Shown: one piece after another, positions 31,883 through 35,312 of the stretch
How positions within the stretch are numbered: position 1 is the stretch's first letter
Layout of the letters: each line of letters starts with the position of its first letter
Source of the DNA: Bacteroidia bacterium
GTDB lineage: Bacteria; Bacteroidota; Bacteroidia; Bacteroidales; UBA7960
DNA length: 35,312 bases
Assembly: GCA_007695305.1 (NCBI GenBank)
Contig: REEA01000123.1
Location: 1-35,312 of the forward strand
Direction of reading: 5' to 3'
Program-made: the position numbers and the translations under genes
Notes under the pieces: model-generated
What the model saw: only the letters and a program-made list of their open reading frames with translations
Told to the model about the DNA's origin: nothing
The model's database searches: none

Positions 31883-33032
31883 CTCGTCTAGTATTCTTTC
31901 CCCTTAATGGGGGGTTCGTCTTTTTTTGGGTTACAAATTCTTTTCTGTTTCCTTCAAATAGTTCATATATGTTAAACGTGGCTTTCAAAGGCCCGGTATA
32001 AACTGAATAACGGTGGCTGGGTTTAAGGCCCAAATGCTTCATGGAGTCCAGGTCGGCACTGATAATGCCGGCCTTGTATCCGCTGAAACGGTTCTTCAGG
32101 GCATCCCCGATGTGGATATATAATGCACGCACATCCTGATTGTTCATCCGGTGCCCATAGGGTGGATTCAGCAGCACCCATCCGTTTTTTTCCTTTGGGT
32201 GATAGGAAAAAAAATCGTTCTTCTGAAAATGAATACTCCCCAGCAGCCCTGCATGCATGGCATTTTGCCTGGCAATATCCAGCATCTGACCCTTTAGATC
32301 GCTGGCGATAATGCTTGCCTGCACCGCCTGTTTTTGGCCCTTCGCCTTTTCCTGCTCTTCGGTGAAAAGCTCGCGGTCAAAATCATGCCAATGGGAAAAA
32401 CCGAACACCTTTCTTTCTGCACCCGGCGCCATCCGCGCGCTCATCATAGCCGCCTCGATGGAAAAGGTACCACTGCCACACATTGGATCCAGAAATGGAC
32501 TTTTTAAATCCCATCCCGACAACATAATCAGACCGGCAGCAAGCACTTCATTGATGGGTGCCTGACCGCCTGACCGGCGATAACCCCTTTTGAACAAAGC
32601 CTCACCGCTACTGTCCAATGACACTTTGCAGTTGTCGCCCTGAACGTTCACAACAATGCGTATGTCAGCATTCGCTGTGCTAACATCCGGCCGACGGCCC
32701 AGCTTTTCATTGAAAAGATCCACAATGGCATCCTTGCTGAGCTGGGCAAGAAACATCGTGTTGTTAAACACCGTGGAGTCATGGGCGGTGGCAATGACCG
32801 AAATGGTCTTTTCCGGCGGGAACAACTCCGGCCAGGAAATCTCACGCATCTGCCCGTAAAAATCATCCCTGGTGTCGAAACGAAAGTCGCCCAAAGGCTT
32901 CAGAATGCTCAATGCAGTACGGCACCAGATATTGGCACTGTAGAGCAATCGCTGGTCACCCTTGAAAGAAACCCCTCTGCGCAATATCCCAATATCTTCT
33001 CCTCCAAGCTGCTCCAGCTCACGGGCCAGCAT
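31833..33032 (-). CDS. THUMP-domain class I SAM RNA methyltransferase (RlmL-like)
   Basis: RNA guanine-N2-methyltransferase of the RlmL N-half/Trm14-like family, acting on rRNA. The THUMP region spans about residues 25-145, followed by motif I DPMCGSGT (182-189), ASDLKGQML (about 243) and the catalytic NPPYGHR (289-295). The coordinates use the first canonical start, but homology-like sequence continues upstream in frame. LYIAKTFAGLEL is encoded just before the ATG, and related proteins, as I recall, begin with such a segment. Between the in-frame stop at 33107 and this ATG there is no ATG, GTG or TTG. ATC codons at 33095 and 33092 are candidates for a rare start. The basic tail (RGKNTRRDERFNEKK) overlaps pfkA. 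It follows hutI. Confidence 0.9.
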   Translation of the reverse strand: MLARELEQLGGEDIGILRRGVSFKGDQRLLYSANIWCRTALSILKPLGDFRFDTRDDFYGQMREISWPELFPPEKTISVIATAHDSTVFNNTMFLAQLSKDAIVDLFNEKLGRRPDVSTANADIRIVVNVQGDNCKVSLDSSGEALFKRGYRRSGGQAPINEVLAAGLIMLSGWDLKSPFLDPMCGSGTFSIEAAMMSARMAPGAERKVFGFSHWHDFDRELFTEEQEKAKGQKQAVQASIIASDLKGQMLDIARQNAMHAGLLGSIHFQKNDFFSYHPKEKNGWVLLNPPYGHRMNNQDVRALYIHIGDALKNRFSGYKAGIISADLDSMKHLGLKPSHRYSVYTGPLKATFNIYELFEGNRKEFVTQKKTNPPLRGKNTRRDERFNEKKSFGSNRRG

Positions 33033-33108
33033 CAGCTCCAGGCCGGCAAAGGTCTTTGCAATGTATAATTGCTTTTCTTCTTGTGTCTTGATGATATAAA
33101 GGTTTTAA

Positions 33109-34365
33109 TTATAGTTTTCCGTTGATGATCACCCGTTCCACTTTGTTGCTGCCATAGGCATAAGGGAGGAAAGCATAGGTGGGGATTCTCTTAGTGATGA
33201 TCAGGTTGGCTTGTTTCCCGACAGCAATACTGCCCAGGATGTCTTCCACACCCATGGCATAGGCTCCATTCAAAGTCACCGCATGAATCACTTCCTCAGG
33301 GATCATCTTCATTTTGACACACCCCAGCGACATCACCAGTTGCATATTGCCCGAAGGCGATGATCCGGGGTTATAGTCACTGGCCATGGCAACCGGCAAC
33401 CCGCTGTCAATCATTTTTCGCGCCGGCGGATATTCCATTTCCAGGAAAAAAGCAGCCCCCGGCAGCAATGTTGGCATGGTGTCGCTGTTTAGCAAGGCCT
33501 TGATCTCGGCATCACCGGTAAACTCCAGGTGGTCCACAGAAAGCGCATTGTATTTCACCCCAACCTGGATGCCACCGGAAAAGTCAAGCTCATTGGCATG
33601 TATCTTGGGCTGTAAACCGTGTTTTATTCCCGCCATCAGGATACGATCGGTCTCCCCTTCCGTGAAAAAACCACGGTCGCAAAAAACATCGATATAGTCG
33701 GCCAACCCCTCACCCGCCACCAGCGGAATCATTTCCTCGATCACCAGGTCAACATAGGCATGTTGCCGTTTCTTATACGCTGCCGGCACAGCGTGTGCGC
33801 CCAAAAATGTAGCTTTGATGGTTAAAGGACTCAGGTCTTTTAGCTTTTTGATCACACGCAACATTTTAAGCTCACTATCGGTGGTCAAACCGTATCCGCT
33901 TTTGATCTCCACAGCACCCGTACCCAGCATTCTGATTTCTTCCAGCCGCTCAAGGGCCTGCTCCACCAGCTCAATCTCATCCGACTCCTGCAGCCGGCGG
34001 GCAGAATTCAAAATGCCACCTCCCCTGCGGGCAATCTCCTCATAGCTAAGACCCCGAATCTTGTCAATGTACTCAATCTCACGACTCCCGGCATATACAA
34101 TATGTGTGTGTGAATCACAAAAGGCAGGCATCACCATGCGCCCCGTGGCATCTATCTCATGTATGTCAGAATGCCCCGAATAACTTACGTATGGACTGTT
34201 TGCAAAATCAGCCATGCTGCCAAAGGCCCTGATCAAACCATCTTCAATAAACAAATAGGCATTTTCGATGGCCGGCAAGCTGGCCATCTCAGCACCGGCT
34301 ACTTTGGAACGTGTCTCATTTTCCGTTTGCAATAAAGCTTTGATGTCGCGTATAAGAATTTTCAT
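33109..34365 (-). CDS. hutI: imidazolonepropionase
   Basis: Third enzyme of histidine degradation, hydrolysing 4-imidazolone-5-propanoate to N-formimidoyl-L-glutamate; a metal-dependent amidohydrolase. Metal ligands His86 and His88 sit in DSHTHIVYAG. They are followed by YEEIARRGGGIL, AVEIKSGYGLTT, the LGAHAVP histidine, KIHANELDFSGG, VDHLEF and ASDYNPGSSPSGNM with the catalytic Asp. I start at the ATG at 34365 (MKILIRDIKAL, 418 aa, normal for the family); the longer ORF to 34536 would overlap the SPOR lipoprotein gene. No hutH, hutU or formimidoyltransferase is in the window, so the other steps must lie elsewhere. It is the first gene of a run with an rRNA methyltransferase, pfkA and priA. 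Confidence 0.96.
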   Translation of the reverse strand: MKILIRDIKALLQTENETRSKVAGAEMASLPAIENAYLFIEDGLIRAFGSMADFANSPYVSYSGHSDIHEIDATGRMVMPAFCDSHTHIVYAGSREIEYIDKIRGLSYEEIARRGGGILNSARRLQESDEIELVEQALERLEEIRMLGTGAVEIKSGYGLTTDSELKMLRVIKKLKDLSPLTIKATFLGAHAVPAAYKKRQHAYVDLVIEEMIPLVAGEGLADYIDVFCDRGFFTEGETDRILMAGIKHGLQPKIHANELDFSGGIQVGVKYNALSVDHLEFTGDAEIKALLNSDTMPTLLPGAAFFLEMEYPPARKMIDSGLPVAMASDYNPGSSPSGNMQLVMSLGCVKMKMIPEEVIHAVTLNGAYAMGVEDILGSIAVGKQANLIITKRIPTYAFLPYAYGSNKVERVIINGKL

Positions 34366-34504
34366 AATACCGTACTTTTCAAAATGTGCAGCAACTTCTG
34401 TCAGTCTATGATTGTCACCCGAAAAAACAAAACAAAAGATGCCGGTTATTGTCACCGGCCGCCAAAAGTTCAGATATATGGACTGTTGGCTGTATAGCTG
34501 CGGT

Positions 34505-34936
34505 TTATTGCTTGCGAATAAGCAACCATACATCATGGTACTCAGGGAAATTATCCCTGATATACCGAACCCTCGCCCGTGCTATGGTTTCTTCATTGTA
34601 TGAGTGAACAGAAACCCGGTGAAAACCCGTCTCAGAAATGAGTATGGTAGGCGTGAAACCTTGTGCCCTCAAAGTATCCATAAACCTCTCAGCGTTGCTT
34701 CTCTGGATAAAACTTCCAAGGATCACGAAAAAGGTATTGGACTCTTGCAAGGCCTTGTCTTCGCTCCTGTCGAATTGAAAACGTTCTTCCACTATCCGGA
34801 TGTCTTCAGGCTCCGCTGCCGGCAGGGTTTCTTCAACCACCACAGGAGGAGTGGGTTCTGCAGGTGCCATTCGTTGTGACTTGCAAGCCACCATCAGCAT
34901 GCTGACAGAAAGCAAAAGGATAACGAGCTTCTTCAT
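34505..34936 (-). CDS. SPOR-domain lipoprotein
   Basis: Small envelope lipoprotein with a C-terminal SPOR domain, a fold that binds denuded septal peptidoglycan. The lipobox MVAC places the lipid on Cys18 (MKKLVILLLSVSMLMVACKS). A proline- and glutamate-rich linker (about residues 22-60, APAEPTPPVVVEETLPAAEPE) leads into the SPOR core from about 68 (FFVILGSFIQRSNAERFMDTLRAQGF) through TGFHRVSVHSY. The length is 143 aa, complete. The ATG at 34936 is clear and a promoter lies about 45 bases upstream. A cell division or septal peptidoglycan role is inferred from the domain. It lies 139 bases upstream of hutI on the same strand, so its link to that run is uncertain. Confidence 0.92.
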   Translation of the reverse strand: MKKLVILLLSVSMLMVACKSQRMAPAEPTPPVVVEETLPAAEPEDIRIVEERFQFDRSEDKALQESNTFFVILGSFIQRSNAERFMDTLRAQGFTPTILISETGFHRVSVHSYNEETIARARVRYIRDNFPEYHDVWLLIRKQ

Positions 34937-35312
34937 ATAGAATATGGGTTTAAATGGTTTTTAGACAAACAATCATAATCTACAAAAATAAGGCTTTTTT
35001 AGCAATGTCTAACAAAGGCCTTGTCTTAATGCATACCCTTTTGTCCATCACTGTCGCTGATTTTAGGAATACAGTAAACGCATACTGTCTGGTATTATTA
35101 TACTTCGCAATAATGGATTTAAAGGTATTGATGTTTTTAACGTCAAAACTTGCATCAGTACACTGAAATTCCGGAAAAACGGTTTGTACATCAAAAAAAT
35201 AATGAATAGATTCGTGCATCAATAGGCAAAGGGATATACCGGAAATATACCTTTTAACCTGCATTATTCACAAAAAGCAAACAAATTGTTGTATCTAATT
35301 GATTAAATGGTA
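34937..35312. other. right-edge region, no convincing gene
   Basis: The 376 bases are AT-rich. A minus-strand ORF of 94 codons (34980-35264, ATG start, two to three cysteines, no signal peptide, ending DIAKKALFL) is the best candidate gene. I do not recognise it, and it would contain the promoter of the SPOR gene. A plus-strand ORF at 34954-35166 is its antisense shadow. The window ends before any further gene starts. Confidence 0.4.
34983..35016 (-). promoter_or_regulatory. candidate promoter of SPOR lipoprotein gene
   Basis: The minus strand carries TTTG (35016-35013), a 22-base spacer, then TATTTTTG (34990-34983), close to the Bacteroidota promoter pattern. It lies about 47 bases before the ATG at 34936. 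Confidence 0.5.

Noticed and set aside
34980-35264. Minus-strand ORF of 94 codons at the right edge
   Set aside because: Possible gene, but it is unrecognised, AT-rich and would contain the likely SPOR gene promoter; not called as a CDS.

Overview
This window comes from a member of the Bacteroidota, most likely class Bacteroidia. The evidence is a large secreted protein ending in a type IX secretion (T9SS) sorting domain, a FISUMP-domain lipoprotein, paired DUF3857 proteins, a TM2/DUF2752 membrane cluster and a HARP-like Bacteroidota integrase. In addition, Shine-Dalgarno sites are nearly absent, and promoter -7 elements of the Bacteroidota form TAnnTTTG recur before several genes. Genus cannot be fixed. 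The Hcp cassette hints at an anaerobe or micro-aerobe. I recognise 27 protein genes. I see no rRNA, tRNA, CRISPR array or insertion sequence.

Left part (1-8 kb). A tyrosine recombinase and a FISUMP lipoprotein lie left of a three-gene nitrosative-stress cassette on the minus strand: Rrf2 regulator, bi-cluster ferredoxin-like protein, hybrid cluster protein. The cassette has a good promoter and a dyad at the expected transcription start. A small secreted protein then diverges from an orphan sigma-54 response regulator, with a 16-bp perfect palindrome between them.

Middle (8-24 kb). Two tandem DUF3857/transglutaminase-like exported proteins follow, one with an intact catalytic triad and one with the Cys and His replaced. 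Next are a DJ-1/PfpI lipoprotein with a baeRF (bacterial release-factor-like) protein, then radA convergent with a TIGR01777 epimerase. A plus-strand run carries tolC, an HlyD-type adaptor, tsaB and an ftsB-like gene. It faces an M48 peptidase and a TM2-DUF2752-DUF4870-like membrane operon.

Right part (24-35 kb). A 1313-residue T9SS cargo protein is convergent with a compact minus-strand run: hutI, a THUMP-type rRNA methyltransferase, pfkA and priA. A SPOR-domain lipoprotein lies upstream. The methyltransferase has no canonical start codon in front of its apparently conserved N-terminus. The phosphofructokinase has the mixed group III signature. The last 376 bases hold a promoter and only a doubtful ORF.

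Most of the window is core genome. The best leads are the baeRF/PfpI pair, the active/inactive transglutaminase pair, the methyltransferase start, the Hcp cassette with its ferredoxin partner, and the orphan regulator with its palindrome.
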